DNA of 20,817 nt from Methanobacteriota archaeon (GTDB taxonomy: Archaea > Methanobacteriota > Methanobacteria > Methanobacteriales > Methanobacteriaceae), in assembly GCA_023440975.1 (NCBI GenBank), contig JAEZRD010000001.1, positions 1 to 20,817 of the forward strand, read 5' to 3'. This document shows positions 6,626-13,737 of the stretch, in pieces (the stretch's first letter is position 1; every line of letters begins with the position of its first letter). Both the position numbers and the translations under genes were made by a program. The notes under the pieces are model-generated. The model made no database searches, was not told the origin of the DNA, and saw only the letters and a program-made list of their open reading frames with translations.

Positions 6626-7480
6626 TTAAATTATAAATTCCACAGTAGAATCTACAATATCATACTCTTTTGCAACATGATTAATTTCAGATTTAATATG
6701 ATTTAAATTTTCTAAATTATTTTCACTAGATACTGATATTTTCATAGAACTTACATTACTTATTCCATCAAGTGACCATACATGTAAATCATTAATATCA
6801 TTTACACCCTCAATATCTTTAATTTCATTTTTAAATGAATTTGTATTGAAACCCTCAGGTACTCTTTGAACAAGCACTTTTAGACTGCGATATAAATTAC
6901 CCCCAAGATTATAGATAATCCATAAACTTATTCCTATACTTGCAAGGGGATCTAATATTGGGATGTTAACAAATATTAATACAATAGATAATACTAAAAC
7001 TACTATCCATTCAATCACATCACCAAACAAATGAACATAAATACTTCTTTCATTGAATGTTTTTCCACCATATAATGCATAAACAGATAAACCTTTTAAA
7101 ATTACTCCTAAAATAGCTACAAGTAGCATTCCTGTACTTGAAGGAGTTACAGGTTGGAATAAACGATTTATTGCTTCCCATAATACTACTGCACATGCAC
7201 ATATTACAATTGTAGAAGTTATAACAGCACCTAAAACACTGAATCTTTGATAACCATAAGTATAATCATAATTACGATCTTTTTCTGAAAATCGTTGCAG
7301 GAACCATGCAATAAATATTGCTAAGGTATCTCCAACATCATGTACTGCATCAGCAAGTATTGCAATACTGTTAGTTAATAATCCTCCAACAATTACTATA
7401 ACATTAAAAATTAGGTTTAAAACTAGTGCGAATGAAAGGTGCACAGTAGCTTTATGATTGTAATCAACTTCTTTAGTCAT
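6626..7480 (-). CDS. Cation diffusion facilitator (CDF) family metal transporter
   Basis: 284 residues with six predicted membrane helices and a C-terminal cytoplasmic domain of about 80 residues, the standard CDF layout. The transport metal site is visible: H47 and D51 in helix 2 (ADAVHDVGD) and H150 and D154 in helix 5 (VHLFGDVIEW). The HxxxD/HxxxD pattern is usual for Zn2+-type members. The cytoplasmic domain has the conserved LHVWSLDG (232-239). It exports divalent metal in exchange for protons. It lies 91 bp downstream of the sugar kinase on the same strand and is separated from the convergent synthetase by hairpins. Metal specificity is an inference from the site residues. Confidence 0.95.
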   Translation of the reverse strand: MTKEVDYNHKATVHLSFALVLNLIFNVIVIVGGLLTNSIAILADAVHDVGDTLAIFIAWFLQRFSEKDRNYDYTYGYQRFSVLGAVITSTIVICACAVVLWEAINRLFQPVTPSSTGMLLVAILGVILKGLSVYALYGGKTFNERSIYVHLFGDVIEWIVVLVLSIVLIFVNIPILDPLASIGISLWIIYNLGGNLYRSLKVLVQRVPEGFNTNSFKNEIKDIEGVNDINDLHVWSLDGISNVSSMKISVSSENNLENLNHIKSEINHVAKEYDIVDSTVEFII

Positions 7481-7571
7481 GATATCAAATTATATGTTTT
7501 AAACAGTATATAACATTTTGTAAGCAAAAACATTCATATGAACAAATATTCATATAAAAATAGAATGTTTC

Positions 7572-8411
7572 TTATAAATTTAAATCTCCTTTTTCAATTT
7601 TTTCACTAGTTAACTTACTTGCAAAATTAGCACTATAATTTATACTATAACCATCAAGTCTAGAACTTAAATAAGCAGCCATAAAAGTATCCCCTGAACC
7701 AGTAGGATAATTAACATTTTCCACCTTAACTGGAGGAACACTTAACACTTCACCAGAAACATTAGAATAAATTAATGAACCTTTATCACTTCTAGTGATT
7801 ATAACTTCACTTGGACCTAAAACACTTAAATCATGAGCAATGACATCTAATGGATTATCTTCAAAAAGAATATTTGCTTCATTTTCATCTAAAAATAATC
7901 CTTCAACAACACTTAAAATTTCAGTTATGTCTTGATTTTTAAATAATTCCACTTTACCTTTATTTGATTTTCTAAGGAAACCTTGTAAACTTAAGTATAT
8001 TGGAATATTAAATTTTTTCAAATCTTGAAGGAAATTTTTAGTGAAATCTGTTGGAAGTAAGGGATTTAAAATTATTGCACTATATTCATTATCTTTTATG
8101 ATTGTTTGAATTTCTTTAATTGTTATTGGGATATCTGCAAAATTACTATATTGAACTCTTTTATCATTAATGTATTTATTTGTGAAAGTGATTGTTTCAT
8201 TTTTAAATTTATGTTGAATTTTATGTATATCTGGAAATTCATTTAATAATGTTTCATCATTTTTAGCTAAGCTTATAACTAGTGTGTATGGTATGTTTAG
8301 TTTTTCAAAGACAAAACTTTGATAATACAATGCTCCACCTACTTTATTGGTGGTTTTATCTTTTATTAGTAAATCTTTGCTTAGTGGTCCAATTACTAGT
8401 AAAGGTTTCAT
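7572..8411 (-). CDS. PfkB-family carbohydrate kinase
   Basis: 279 residues of the ribokinase/PfkB fold, phosphorylating a sugar or nucleoside-like alcohol with ATP. The N-terminal VGGALYY (24-30) is the substrate-side glycine motif. The C-terminal signature PTGSGDTFMAAY (236-247) holds the anion hole and catalytic base Asp241. An in-frame TTG nine bases further upstream (8420) exists, but ATG at 8411 is preferred because TTGAT, resembling the ribosome-binding site, is about 5 nt before it and the product then begins directly with the first beta strand (MKPLLVIGP). It follows pdxS by 75 bp, with a terminator between. The substrate cannot be assigned. Confidence 0.9.
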   Translation of the reverse strand: MKPLLVIGPLSKDLLIKDKTTNKVGGALYYQSFVFEKLNIPYTLVISLAKNDETLLNEFPDIHKIQHKFKNETITFTNKYINDKRVQYSNFADIPITIKEIQTIIKDNEYSAIILNPLLPTDFTKNFLQDLKKFNIPIYLSLQGFLRKSNKGKVELFKNQDITEILSVVEGLFLDENEANILFEDNPLDVIAHDLSVLGPSEVIITRSDKGSLIYSNVSGEVLSVPPVKVENVNYPTGSGDTFMAAYLSSRLDGYSINYSANFASKLTSEKIEKGDLNL

Positions 8412-8441
8412 AAAAATCAATTAGAATAATTTGTTAAAGTT

Positions 8442-8498
8442 AAAAAAAAAGTTAAAAAAAAGTTTATATTGGAATAGAAATTATTTCTATTCTATTCC
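8442..8498 (-). terminator. Terminator of pdxS (hairpin over stop codon)
   Basis: A 9-bp perfect stem, GGAATAGAA with TTCTATTCC (8471-8479 and 8490-8498), has the pdxS TAG stop at the loop edge. On the minus strand two U runs follow (complement of A runs at 8442-8450 and 8453-8461). It separates pdxS from the sugar kinase gene. Confidence 0.65.
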
Positions 8499-9371
8499 TC
8501 TATCTTGCATTCTTTCGTGTTCTGCAATGTTAGCCATTTCTAAACCTTTCATTGCTTCTCCAAGACCTTTGGATACTTCTGCTAATTTTTCTGGTTTATC
8601 ATAATTAGCTGTAGCTTCTACTATTGCTTTTGCGAATGCTTCTGGGTTTCCTGATTTGAAGATTCCTGATCCTACGAAAATTCCATCTGATCCTAATTGC
8701 ATCATTAAGGATGCATCTGCAGGTGTAGCTATTCCTCCTGCTGCGAAGTTTACAACTGGTAAGTGTCCGAGTTTTGCTGTTTCTTTTAATAATGGAAGTG
8801 GTGCTTCTATAATTCTTGCATATTCTCTGAGTTCTTCTTCGTTTTTGTTTTTTATGTCACGGATTTCTCCGGTTACCATTCTCATGTGACGTACAGCTTC
8901 AACTACATTTCCTGTTCCAGGTTCTCCTTTGGTACGAATCATTGCTGCTCCTTCGTCTATTCTTCTTAGTGCTTCTCCTAAGTTTCTTGCTCCACATACG
9001 AATGGTATTGTGAATTCTTTTTTGTTAATGTGATATTCTTCATCTGCAGGAGTTAGTACTTCACTTTCATCTATCATGTCTACGCCGAGTGTTTCAAGTA
9101 TTTGTGCTTCTGCTATGTGGCCGATTCTTGCTTTTGCCATTACTGGGATGCTGACTGCATTTACTACTTCTTCTACGATTGTTGGGTCAGCCATTCTTGC
9201 TACTCCACCTGCAGCTCTAATATCTGCTGGTACTTTTTCTAATGCCATTACTGCTACTGCTCCTGCATCTTCTGCTATTGCAGCTTGTTCAGCATTTACT
9301 ACATCCATTATGACTCCACCTTTGGTCATTTTTGCAAAGCCTTCTTTTAATACATCGGTTCCTTTTTCCAT
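8487..9371 (-). CDS. pdxS: Pyridoxal 5'-phosphate synthase subunit PdxS
   Basis: 294 residues, the family length, with very strong matches throughout. PdxS condenses ribose 5-phosphate, glyceraldehyde 3-phosphate and ammonia from the glutaminase PdxT to give the vitamin B6 cofactor, as a TIM-barrel dodecamer in the cytoplasm. Catalytic residues are in place: D23 (VIMDVVN), K80 (MAKARIGH), which forms the Schiff base with the sugar, and K148 in RTKGEPGTGNV (146-156). The phosphate-binding GGIATPAD and FVGSGIF are also present. The start is ATG with AGGAG about 10 nt upstream. A TATA box on the minus strand (9465-9472) fits its promoter. No pdxT is in the window. Confidence 0.98.
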   Translation of the reverse strand: MEKGTDVLKEGFAKMTKGGVIMDVVNAEQAAIAEDAGAVAVMALEKVPADIRAAGGVARMADPTIVEEVVNAVSIPVMAKARIGHIAEAQILETLGVDMIDESEVLTPADEEYHINKKEFTIPFVCGARNLGEALRRIDEGAAMIRTKGEPGTGNVVEAVRHMRMVTGEIRDIKNKNEEELREYARIIEAPLPLLKETAKLGHLPVVNFAAGGIATPADASLMMQLGSDGIFVGSGIFKSGNPEAFAKAIVEATANYDKPEKLAEVSKGLGEAMKGLEMANIAEHERMQDRGIE

Positions 9372-9464
9372 AAAAATTTTTCTCCTATTATTTTGTTTAT
9401 AGATTATAAAATTAGTTTTAACATTAAATGTTTCATAACTATTTAGAATCTATTTTTTTTAATA

Positions 9465-9472
9465 TTTATAAA
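9465..9472 (-). promoter_or_regulatory. Probable TATA box of pdxS
   Basis: TTTATAAA, about 95 bp upstream of the pdxS start, predicts a start site near 9440. On the other strand a TATA-like TATATAA at 9493-9499 could serve the small membrane protein gene, so this 237-bp spacer is a divergent promoter region. Confidence 0.45.
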
Positions 9473-9608
9473 TAGTTATTAATCAAATCTAATATATAAC
9501 TATTGTTATATTTTTGTAATAATTTAATAAATAAAAAAAATATTAAATACTAAAAATAACAAACTATGATAAGAAATAATATTATATAAAAATAATACTA
9601 GTGATAAA

Positions 9609-9788
9609 ATGGCATCAGGACTATTAATATTTACACACATACTCCCAGTAATATTAGGATTCTTAGGAGTTCTATTAATAATAAGTGGAGTAATGGATGA
9701 ACAAAAAGTACTCACTGCAGTAGGCGCAATACTAATTTTCATAGCAGGAATTAGTCCATTTATTATAGTACCAATGATGATAGGATAA
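9609..9788 (+). CDS. Small membrane protein of 59 residues, unknown function
   Basis: An ORF starting ATG at 9609 and ending TAA at 9786-9788 encodes MASGLLIFTHILPVILGFLG followed by VLLIISGVMDEQKVLTAVGA and a second hydrophobic stretch ending PMMIG. It has two membrane-spanning helices joined by a short charged turn (MDEQK). AGTGAT, close to the ribosome-binding consensus, lies only about 3 nt upstream of the ATG. A 14-base palindrome followed by T-rich sequence lies just after the stop. The dense A-ending codon use resembles the window's other plus-strand genes. It is divergent from pdxS. No family is recognised. Confidence 0.75.
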   Translation: MASGLLIFTHILPVILGFLGVLLIISGVMDEQKVLTAVGAILIFIAGISPFIIVPMMIG

Positions 9789-9792
9789 AAAA

Positions 9793-9815
9793 AGAATAAT
9801 TATTCTATTTTATTT
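9793..9815 (+). terminator. Terminator of the 59-residue membrane protein gene
   Basis: The perfect 14-base palindrome AGAATAATTATTCT (9793-9806), 5 bp after the stop codon, is followed by ATTTTATTT on the plus strand. Confidence 0.5.
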
Positions 9816-9851
9816 ACAACTTATTTTAACTTATTTTATTTAATTAAAACT

Positions 9852-9872
9852 AAAAAAAAAGATTATTTAATC
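9852..9872 (-). terminator. Terminator of the 84-residue protein gene (hairpin over stop codon)
   Basis: On the minus strand GATTA-AA-TAATC (9861-9872) contains the TAA stop and is followed by nine T (complement of 9852-9860). The stem is only 5 bp, so the U tract may be the main signal. Confidence 0.5.
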
Positions 9873-10121
9873 ATAAAGATGAAAACGTATACAATTTACT
9901 CCTTTTGTTGAAGTTATAGTTTGAAACTTTGCATTATACTCATTCTCTATAAAATTGATTAACTCCTCAGGAGAATCTATTTCATAGATAGGTAAATCAA
10001 AACAAAATTTTAAAATGTTATCTTCAATATTACATTGAAACTTTTCCACATTTTCTAAATTTTGATCAATATACTCTTCAACAGATGATAAATCTAAACG
10101 TTCACTAATATTTCTTGACAT
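9867..10121 (-). CDS. Hypothetical acidic protein, 84 residues
   Basis: The family is not recognised. It is a soluble, acidic protein, MSRNISERLDLSSVEEYIDQ at the start, with predicted alternating helix and strand and two internal cysteines (C29, C38) plus one near the end (C76). There are no membrane segments or clear motifs. The start is ATG, with GTGA about 6 nt upstream. A good TATA box (10190-10197) and a hairpin/T-tract at the stop give it complete monocistronic signals, which argues that it is a real gene. It converges on the small membrane protein gene. Confidence 0.7.
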   Translation of the reverse strand: MSRNISERLDLSSVEEYIDQNLENVEKFQCNIEDNILKFCFDLPIYEIDSPEELINFIENEYNAKFQTITSTKGVNCIRFHLYD

Positions 10122-10189
10122 TTTTTCACAAACTATTCAAAACACTTAATCCTTTGCCCTTCTACAAACAATATTTTTGATTGTTACAA

Positions 10190-10197
10190 TATATAAA
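10190..10197 (-). promoter_or_regulatory. TATA box of the 84-residue protein gene
   Basis: TTTATATA on the minus strand, 69 bp upstream of the ATG, predicts a start site near 10168. It is the same octamer as at the amt promoters. Confidence 0.55.
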
Positions 10198-10245
10198 GGT
10201 TATGAAAAAATTTTAAAAAAACAAAATAGAAAAAATAGAAAAAAA

Positions 10246-10938
10246 TTAAAAATGTGAAATTTTAATCTCACCATTATGTAAAGAAGTACCAATTAAAGCC
10301 TTAGAAAAACCTAAACGATCTAAATCAACAAGATCATCAGGACCAATTCCACCACCAATAATAATTTTATCCTTAAAACTAGAGAACTCATTTAACAAAT
10401 CTTCATTAAAACCAGAACCAGTACCCACACGTGAAATATCAAGTAAAATTATTTCACTAGGATTAAAACGATTTAAAACCTTTTTAAACTCATTAAGTGA
10501 CATATTTAAATTATTTGAAAATAATTCATTATCTTTAATATCCACACTTATAATAATTCTCTCAGAAGGAAAAGTATCACAAATTTTCTCTAACTCTTCA
10601 ATACTCTCAAGGGTTTCAGTTGCAACAATAATTTTATATGCAAAATCTAAAAAGAACTTAAAAGATTCAAAATTTTTAACTCCAGCATCTAATATTACAG
10701 GTAAAACCATATTCACACTTTTTATCTTATCAAGATTATGGCCTTGTTTTTCAATTAAATCTAAGTCTGCAATGTATAATCTACTTGCATTATTCATCTT
10801 AAGATTATTAGCTATATTAAACGGATCAGAGGTATGAGAATATACTGTTTTTAATGGAGTATAAGTATCTCTCTTACCAGATTGTCCACTTACTGCTATA
10901 TTATTTTTTAAGTCTAATACTGGAATTACTTCTATCAC
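10246..10938 (-). CDS. HisA-related TIM-barrel protein (COG1411-like)
   Basis: A 230-residue beta/alpha barrel of the HisA/HisF superfamily. It has an Asp at the end of the first strand (IPVLDLK, D9), a matching ADLDL strand, DISRVGTGSG in the second half (position of the second HisA catalytic Asp), and C-terminal phosphate-binding loops GGGIG and IGTSLHNG. It resembles the COG1411 'HisA-related' proteins of methanogens rather than true HisA, so histidine biosynthesis is not the first choice; the reaction is unknown. The start is GTG at 10936-10938 with GGCGAT about 4 nt upstream. It follows the DGC-type protein by 17 bp, so the two are an operon. Confidence 0.8.
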   Translation of the reverse strand: MIEVIPVLDLKNNIAVSGQSGKRDTYTPLKTVYSHTSDPFNIANNLKMNNASRLYIADLDLIEKQGHNLDKIKSVNMVLPVILDAGVKNFESFKFFLDFAYKIIVATETLESIEELEKICDTFPSERIIISVDIKDNELFSNNLNMSLNEFKKVLNRFNPSEIILLDISRVGTGSGFNEDLLNEFSSFKDKIIIGGGIGPDDLVDLDRLGFSKALIGTSLHNGEIKISHF

Positions 10939-10955
10939 TAATATCGCCTTAATAT

Positions 10956-11342
10956 TTATTCTTCAAAGATTTTATCTAATTCTTCTTGGATACGAATTTT
11001 AATAAATTCAACACATTTTTCTCCTTCTTCATCTAATCTTCCAACATCATTGGGAGTAAATGGTTGATTTTCTAATTCATCACCAATACTTATTGATGCT
11101 TTAGGTGTTACTCCTCGTTCTTCTAATATCTTTTCTACACAATTCCCTTCACAACCATTTATTGCAAGTACTGGATACTCTTTAATTAATAGGTTGTAGT
11201 TTATTTGATCTCCTGATACTAGACCCATACATAATCCAATTACATCTTCATTATCTAAAACATAATCTGAAGCAGCTACTCTTGATACTAATCCATTTGG
11301 ACTCATTCCACTACATGCAGCTATAGCTATTTTGTCTACCAT
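10956..11342 (-). CDS. DGC-type putative zinc-binding protein
   Basis: A 128-residue protein with the layout of the DGC domain family (putative zinc binding). Four cysteines sit at C10 (AACSGMSPNGLV), C38 (IGLCMG), C64 and C68 (INGCEGNCVEKIL). The 'GC..NC' element corresponds to the family's name-giving motif. The C-terminus is an acidic helix. It is cytoplasmic, with no membrane segments. The start is ATG with GAGGG about 8 nt upstream. It is first gene of a two-gene operon with the HisA-related protein. The large spacer upstream carries two possible promoters and terminator-like hairpins. Function is not established for this family. Confidence 0.7.
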   Translation of the reverse strand: MVDKIAIAACSGMSPNGLVSRVAASDYVLDNEDVIGLCMGLVSGDQINYNLLIKEYPVLAINGCEGNCVEKILEERGVTPKASISIGDELENQPFTPNDVGRLDEEGEKCVEFIKIRIQEELDKIFEE

Positions 11343-11669
11343 ATTTTTTCCCTCTATAAATATTTAGTATTATATATTAGTATTTATGGTAAATTTTTAT
11401 TAAAATATTTTTTGAAAAAAAGTAGTTTTTTTCCTTTTGTTTAAGGAAGAATAAAAAAGAAAAAGGGAAAAATTTGGGGTTTTTCCTTTTTGCTTTTTTA
11501 AATAATTTTTAGTTTATAATTGTAATTGAATGATAAACTAAGGGGACAAATTTTATATGAACCTTAATTATAATATACTTCTTCTAGTATATAAAGTTTA
11601 TTTTAAAAAAAATAAAATAAACTTGAATTTTATATTTTTTAAAAAAAATAATCCCCACAAAAAAAGAGA
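11343..11669. other. 327-bp structured intergenic region
   Basis: No ORF is seen. Reading on the minus strand from the right there are: a 12-bp perfect inverted repeat with a 7-base loop (11594-11605 with 11613-11624); a 7-bp repeat (11573-11579 with 11586-11592); a TATA octamer TTTATATA (11588-11595); a 9-bp repeat (11509-11517 with 11533-11541); a hairpin of AAAAAGG/CCTTTTT type (11460-11491) followed by U6; a 6-bp repeat (11431-11436 with 11443-11448); and a second TATA-like element near 11370-11377. It may be a long regulated leader or hold a small RNA. Confidence 0.5.
11452..11566 (-). ncRNA. Candidate small RNA or leader RNA upstream of the DGC/HisA-like operon
   Basis: A TATA octamer at 11588-11595 predicts a start near 11566. 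The RNA would hold a 9-bp hairpin (11509-11541) and end in a hairpin with one bulged base (11460-11491) followed by U6 (complement of 11453-11458). That would be a transcript of about 115 nt, or an attenuated leader for the gene starting at 11342. No family match is recognised; this rests only on signals. Confidence 0.25.
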
Positions 11670-11674
11670 TTATT
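11641..11674 (-). terminator. Terminator of the DUF3194-like gene (hairpin over stop codon)
   Basis: On the minus strand AATAATCTC pairs with GGGATTATT (arms 11666-11674 and 11647-11655, one G-U pair). The TAA stop lies inside the stem, and a U tract (complement of A run 11641-11648) overlaps and follows its end. Confidence 0.6.
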
Positions 11675-11966
11675 CCTCAACCTTATAATGAGCATTAATA
11701 TAATTATCTAACTTAGAATAAGCACGATCAACAGCATCACTAACATCAACCTTAGAAACCTCAGACAACTCATCAGTATCTAAATCAACCTCAGTATCAA
11801 CATCAAGCTTACGCTCATCATCATCAAATGTTATATTAACATTAACATCCATACCCACAATCTCTTTAGGAGTAGTAATATAAGAAATTTCCTTATTTAT
11901 CTCATTAGATAAAAAATTTGAAATATCAGCTAACTCTTCATCAGACAAATATTTAATAACCTTCAT
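11670..11966 (-). CDS. DUF3194-like protein next to prefoldin beta
   Basis: A 98-residue acidic protein beginning MKVIKYLSDEELADISNFLS, with a central strand pair (VNVNITFDDDERKLDVDTEVD) and a C-terminal helix. It resembles the archaeal DUF3194 family, whose genes are commonly found beside the prefoldin beta gene, as here. Function unknown. A GTG nine bases upstream (11975) would add three residues; the ATG is preferred, but neither has a strong ribosome-binding site. It is the last gene of the conserved cluster and ends in its own terminator. Confidence 0.7.
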   Translation of the reverse strand: MKVIKYLSDEELADISNFLSNEINKEISYITTPKEIVGMDVNVNITFDDDERKLDVDTEVDLDTDELSEVSKVDVSDAVDRAYSKLDNYINAHYKVEE

Positions 11967-12013
11967 AAAAAACACACATCAACATAAAAACTTAAAAATA
12001 TAAACAATAATTA

Positions 12014-12064
12014 AAAAAAAAAGTAGTAAAAAAGTTAGGATAAAAAAAATAAATTTAATATCCT
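12014..12064 (-). terminator. Terminator of pfdB
   Basis: AGGATA/TATCCT arms (12059-12064 with 12037-12042) directly follow the prefoldin stop codon. They are followed on the minus strand by AACTTTTTT and a second long T run. The gene downstream may therefore depend on read-through or its own promoter. Confidence 0.5.
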
Positions 12065-12435
12065 TATTCAACATCAGAAGGTTCAGAATTAAGATTCATA
12101 CCCTTCATAGTCTTTTCAATACTAGCTTGCATTTCTTGAAGCTTCTTCATAACTCTATCTTCTTGACGACCCATAGTTTGTTGTCTAAGTTTATAAGTTT
12201 CAAGTTTATCTTCAAGCTCTTCAGTAATTTCATCATAATCCACTTTAATAAGTAAATTACCTGCAGTTTTGAAAACATCATTACCCTTATCAGTCTTCTT
12301 TAACTCATCAATAGCAGATTGAGTTTCTTGAATTTGAATATCATTAGTATTTTTTTGAGTTGCAATTAATTGAGCTTGTTGTTGTAATTGTTGAAATTGA
12401 CTTAATTGTTCTTGTACATTTTTTGGAATATCCAT
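12064..12435 (-). CDS. pfdB: Prefoldin subunit beta
   Basis: A 123-residue chaperone subunit. Four beta subunits with two alpha subunits form the archaeal prefoldin 'jellyfish', which hands unfolded proteins to the thermosome. It is built as two coiled-coil helices (about 5-47 and 75-115, Q-rich heptads QLSQFQQLQQQAQ) joined by a beta hairpin (VFKTAGNLLIKVDYDE). A longer reading from a GTG at 12444 would put the start inside the ribosome-binding site AGGTGA (12441-12446). The ATG at 12435, 5 nt after it, is the start. It lies downstream of pcc1 in the conserved cluster. Confidence 0.93.
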   Translation of the reverse strand: MDIPKNVQEQLSQFQQLQQQAQLIATQKNTNDIQIQETQSAIDELKKTDKGNDVFKTAGNLLIKVDYDEITEELEDKLETYKLRQQTMGRQEDRVMKKLQEMQASIEKTMKGMNLNSEPSDVE

Positions 12436-12547
12436 AATTTTCACCTTTAATAACTTTTCAATAATAAAATATTATAAACATAATATACTAATCTATTTTT
12501 CTTTAATAATCTATTTAAAAGTATTGATAATAAAAAAAAAATTTAAT

Positions 12548-12838
12548 TTAATCAGTTAACTCATTAATTTCCAAAGATAAATTCATCCACTTAATAGCAG
12601 AATTTAAACTAGCACGAAAACTAGTAGCATCCTCAGCACAAATCTTTAAAACCAAAATATTATCATCCTGAACAATACTCATCTTAGAACGAAAATCCGG
12701 AGAACCTTCAAACTCCAATAATACCGCATCATGAACTATTTTAGCCTGATTACTACTATCAAATTCAATCTCAATATTACTCTTAATAGAATTCAAATAT
12801 TTACTAGTACTTTCAAGAATACTAACAAAACTCCCCAA
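12548..12838 (-). CDS. pcc1: KEOPS complex subunit Pcc1
   Basis: A small subunit (up to 96 residues) of KEOPS, which with Kae1, Bud32 and Cgi121 makes the t6A modification of ANN-decoding tRNAs. Pcc1 dimerises and binds Kae1. The family hallmarks are clear: IEIEFDSSNQAKIVHDAVLL, then PDFRSKMS and EDATSFRASLNSAIKWMNL. The start is unsure: TTG at 12838 lies just before GGGGAG (12831-12836), which looks like the ribosome-binding site. True initiation may be further in, at ATT 12820 or TTG 12796, the latter giving 82 residues. It follows the Brix gene by 5 bp. Confidence 0.9.
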   Translation of the reverse strand: MGSFVSILESTSKYLNSIKSNIEIEFDSSNQAKIVHDAVLLEFEGSPDFRSKMSIVQDDNILVLKICAEDATSFRASLNSAIKWMNLSLEINELTD

Positions 12839-12843
12839 AAATT

Positions 12844-13341
12844 TTATTCAATAACAATCTTCTTAACATTAATTTGAAGATCAATCTTATCAGAATGTTT
12901 ATTATAAAAATCAATAACAGCTATACGACCATCCTCAAACTCATAATCGTCAGCAGGTCTAAAATGTAAATAATTACTAGTCAAATCACCATCAACAACA
13001 TCCAAACCAAGAATATCAGCCAAAGGTGCTAAATCAGGAAAATCATTTTTAATCTTTAATTCACTAGGTTTAATATGTAACCGAGTATTAGCAGTCTCAG
13101 CAGAAATTAAAATAGCTAACTCCTCCTCACCATTTTCAGATAAAAAAGTTAACTTACTAGGATTACCTTTAATTTCATAAACTAATAAAACACCAATTCT
13201 ACCTAATTCCTTACTTTTAACAAGTAAATCCCTAATAGAAGACTTACCTCTATTAACATAATCATAATCAAATGCATGAGATAAATTCTTACAAAATTTT
13301 CTTGTTTTCTGAGATGGTTTTCTTGATGTGGAAATTAACAC
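12844..13341 (-). CDS. Brix-domain ribosome biogenesis protein
   Basis: A 165-residue archaeal single Brix (Imp4-like) protein, which binds rRNA during ribosome subunit assembly. The N-terminus MLISTSRKPSQKTRKFCKNL is the conserved Brix start (TSR.PS..T..F...L), followed by RGKSSIRDLL and GVLLVYEIKGNPSKLTF. The start is GTG at 13339-13341 with AAGGATG about 8 nt upstream. It heads a short unit with pcc1. It is separated from rpoP by 263 bp containing a terminator for rpoP and a TATA-like TTTATATT (13397-13404) suited to a promoter with a leader of about 35 nt. Confidence 0.88.
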   Translation of the reverse strand: MLISTSRKPSQKTRKFCKNLSHAFDYDYVNRGKSSIRDLLVKSKELGRIGVLLVYEIKGNPSKLTFLSENGEEELAILISAETANTRLHIKPSELKIKNDFPDLAPLADILGLDVVDGDLTSNYLHFRPADDYEFEDGRIAVIDFYNKHSDKIDLQINVKKIVIE

Positions 13342-13545
13342 TTTAATAACATCCTTTAATAAATACTAATTCACTTTTTAATTAATAAAATATACAAATA
13401 TAAAAAAAATAGATTAACTATAGCTAATACAAAATTAGATTAAAATTAAAGTTTTAAATTAAATAAAACTTTATAAATTAAGAAAAAATTAGAATTAAGA
13501 TAAATTTCAATCTAATTAAACTATACTATAAAATAGAATGGCCAT

Positions 13546-13592
13546 AAAAAATTATTAGTAAAAAAAATAATAATTATCTGTTTTACCAATAA
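13546..13592 (-). terminator. Terminator of the L37Ae-rpoP unit
   Basis: On the minus strand TTATTGGTAAAA pairs with TTTTACTAATAA (arms 13581-13592 and 13552-13563, one G-T pair). Six T follow (complement of 13546-13551), 13 bp after the rpoP stop. Confidence 0.6.
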
Positions 13593-13604
13593 AAAAAGTC
13601 AAAC

Positions 13605-13736
13605 TTATCGTGCTTTAACGAGTTTTCTAACTTTAGGAACTTCTTTGAATAAAATTCTGTATCGACATTTAGGACATTTATTTTCCATATATCCTTTATG
13701 ATCGACTTCAGTTCCACATTCTGGACATATATACAG
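13605..13736 (-). CDS. rpoP: DNA-directed RNA polymerase subunit P (Rpo12), with apparent CTG start
   Basis: The 43-residue zinc-ribbon subunit of archaeal RNA polymerase. The reading frame shows YICPECGTEV (C4, C7) and NKCPKCRYRI (C21, C24), the two zinc knuckles, and the conserved tail VPKVRKLVKAR. There is no in-frame ATG, GTG or TTG between the upstream in-frame TAG and the first zinc cysteine. The only codons there are GAG GAG ACT AAA CTG TAT ATA. CTG at 13736 is 8 nt behind AGGAGG and gives a protein beginning M-Y-x-C as in homologs, so CTG is the likely start. It lies 1 bp after the L37Ae stop. Confidence 0.88.
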   Translation of the reverse strand: MYICPECGTEVDHKGYMENKCPKCRYRILFKEVPKVRKLVKAR

Positions 13737-13737
13737 T

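Noticed and set aside
9524..9742. Minus-strand ORF of 72 codons
   Set aside because: It is antisense to the 59-residue membrane protein gene, which has better start and stop context.
11431..11448. TTCC and GGAA half-sites as a possible further NrpR site
   Set aside because: The half-sites are in the wrong orientation (TTCC first) and spaced 10 bp apart; they form a small hairpin, not GGAA-N6-TTCC.
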